DNA from: Nanobdellota archaeon
GTDB taxonomy: Archaea > Nanobdellota > Nanobdellia > Woesearchaeales > GW2011-AR9
DNA length: 6,906 nt
Direction of reading: 5' to 3'
Assembly (NCBI GenBank): GCA_030695605.1
Contig: JAUYQE010000073.1
Coordinates: 1 to 6,906, forward strand
A program made the translations under genes and the position numbers. Under the pieces are notes generated by a model, which did no database searches, was not told the DNA's origin, and was given only the letters and a program-made list of their open reading frames with translations. How positions within the stretch are numbered: the first letter of the stretch is position 1; every line of letters begins with the position of its first letter. Positions 6,207 to 6,906 of this stretch are shown here, one piece after another.

Positions 6207-6212
6207 TTATAA
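6207..6212 (+). promoter_or_regulatory. TATA box positioned for a leaderless mRNA
   Basis: TTATAA within ATCTTATAAGC is preceded by the purine/A-rich GGAAATAA (6198-6205), which is BRE-like. Its centre is about 26-27 bases before the ATG at 6236, so transcription would start at or next to the start codon. The absence of any Shine-Dalgarno sequence in the pyrimidine-rich bases before the ATG agrees with this. Confidence 0.65.
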
Positions 6213-6235
6213 GCACGCACTCTTTTTCCTATTTC

Positions 6236-6487
6236 ATGTGTGTCCTGTATCTCGCTGACGACAACTTACTGGAAGAGGCATCTTTGGATGCTCTTCTGGT
6301 TCTTGCCCGAGAGCATGGCTTTCGCATTGTCGATCTTGATAGTGAAGACACGGTTAACAAGTATGGCCAGGAAAAACAAGTCTTTCCCCTGCTCTATCTC
6401 GAAAGAAGGCAGCAGCATGAGCAGGCCGTCATCTTTAAGGATGGGGACGGGAAGTATGTGATGAAGCGGTACGATCTGCCGATGTAG
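6236..6487 (+). CDS. Small protein, possibly thioredoxin/glutaredoxin-fold, function unknown
   Basis: An 83-residue soluble protein with no signal peptide or membrane segment. Predicted pattern: strand VLYLAD (3-8), helix through DALLVLAREHG (18-28), strand FRIVDLD (29-35), a short helix with KYG (42-44), then VFPLLYLE (49-56), where the Pro sits as a thioredoxin-type cis-proline would, and a hairpin VIFKDGDGKYVMK. The order resembles a glutaredoxin-like fold, but the CxxC is missing: the only Cys is residue 2. A redox role is therefore doubtful, and the fold assignment is inference. The protein-like composition, the correctly spaced TATA box and the T-run after the stop all support a real gene. 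GTG at 6238 is out of frame, and the ATG is the natural first codon of a leaderless transcript. Confidence 0.7.
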   Translation: MCVLYLADDNLLEEASLDALLVLAREHGFRIVDLDSEDTVNKYGQEKQVFPLLYLERRQQHEQAVIFKDGDGKYVMKRYDLPM

Positions 6488-6521
6488 AATTTCTTGCTGG
6501 TGTTGCTGGTAACAAGAGTCA

Positions 6522-6540
6522 TTTTTTGTTTCTTCTCTTT
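6522..6540 (+). terminator. T-rich terminator of the small gene
   Basis: TTTTTT followed by GTTTCTTCTCTTT, about 35 bases after the stop codon at 6487. It overlaps the last bases of the convergent permease gene, whose stop codon is at 6539-6541. A 9-base tandem repeat (TTGCTGGTG, then TTGCTGGT) lies just upstream at 6494-6510. Confidence 0.5.
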
Positions 6541-6906
6541 ACTCATACCGTAACGCGTCCACCGGCTTCAGTCTTGACGCTTGCCATGCCGGTAAAATGC
6601 CGGAAAGAACGCCGAGAATAAATGCAAAAGCCAGCCCGAAGAGCAGCACCGATACTTCTATGTTTATCGTCAGTAAGAATCCCGCGTGTTTCGAGAGCGG
6701 GCCGATAGCGAGCGCAATGCCCATTCCCAAAGCTGTTCCCAAGATGCCGCCGACTAAGCCAATTAATCCGGACTCCATCAGGAAGATCTCCAGAATGTCC
6801 CGGTTTCGTGCTCCGATCGCTTTCATGATGCCAATATCTTTGGTCCGTTCCAGCACGCTCGTATAGAGCGAGTTCATGATGCCGATGGCTCCCACCAGCA
6901 ACGAGA
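6539..6906 (-). CDS. ABC transporter permease, MacB/FtsX family, C-terminal part
   Basis: Only the last 121 or so residues are in the window; the open frame continues past the right edge, and the TTG at 6899-6901 is internal, not a start. The fragment begins at the end of a membrane segment with LVGAIGIMNSL, then the cytoplasmic coupling region SVLERTKDIGIMKAIGA, where R-x-x-DIG-x-x-KA-GA is the family signature. Two membrane helices follow (about LIGLVGGILGTALGMGIALAI and VSVLLFGLAFAFILGVLSGILPA). The end WQASRLKPVDALRYE is the usual C-terminus of MacB-like permeases. Such proteins work with an ATPase partner, moving peptides, lipoproteins or other substrates across or out of the membrane by a mechanotransmission mechanism. 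The ATPase gene and periplasmic-type domain are not in view, so the substrate cannot be guessed. No terminator is evident on its strand. Confidence 0.93.
   Translation of the reverse strand, partial: SLLVGAIGIMNSLYTSVLERTKDIGIMKAIGARNRDILEIFLMESGLIGLVGGILGTALGMGIALAIGPLSKHAGFLLTINIEVSVLLFGLAFAFILGVLSGILPAWQASRLKPVDALRYE

Noticed and set aside
1..6906. CRISPR array, transposase or phage genes
   Set aside because: No regularly spaced direct repeats and no recombinase or structural phage protein is present. The only mobile-looking candidate is the inverted-repeat element at 2822-2987.

Overview
The window most likely comes from an archaeon, plausibly a small-genome DPANN-type lineage. This is inferred from TATA boxes with purine-rich BRE-like flanks about 25-30 bases before apparent transcription starts (3-10, 2598-2605, 6207-6212), one gene (6236) that looks leaderless, Shine-Dalgarno sequences of the GAGGTGAT type, and T-run terminators. 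A CPR or other bacterium is not excluded: the lipoprotein signal and the Fis-type helix-turn-helix domains are more usual in bacteria.

Layout. Bases 1-533 hold a promoter and a short secreted lipoprotein (+) with two copies of a 43-residue repeat. A T-rich terminator follows, and the gene converges on a complete glmS (624-2450, -), the first enzyme of UDP-GlcNAc synthesis. From 2451 to 3007 there is no confident protein gene, but the stretch is structured. It has a strong forward TATA box, a candidate small RNA of about 105 bases closed by a long stem and ending in a T-run (about 2629-2738), and a 166-base element bounded by a perfect 14-bp inverted repeat with a further nested 11-bp repeat (2822-2987). 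This element lies directly before the Shine-Dalgarno sequence of the next gene.

The centrepiece is a 1035-residue protein (3008-6115, +). It appears to contain two calcineurin-like metallophosphoesterase units. The first has lost its catalytic residues and is split by coiled coils; the second keeps most metal-binding motifs. Two tandem Fis-type helix-turn-helix repeats end the protein. I do not recognise this combination as a named family. It suggests a DNA-bound nuclease or phosphatase, or a regulator.

After it comes a small 83-residue protein with a possible thioredoxin/glutaredoxin-like pattern (6236-6487, +), apparently leaderless. It converges on the C-terminal part of a MacB/FtsX-type ABC transporter permease (-) that runs off the right edge. 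The genes have their own promoters and alternate in strand, so no operon is evident and no joint pathway can be claimed.
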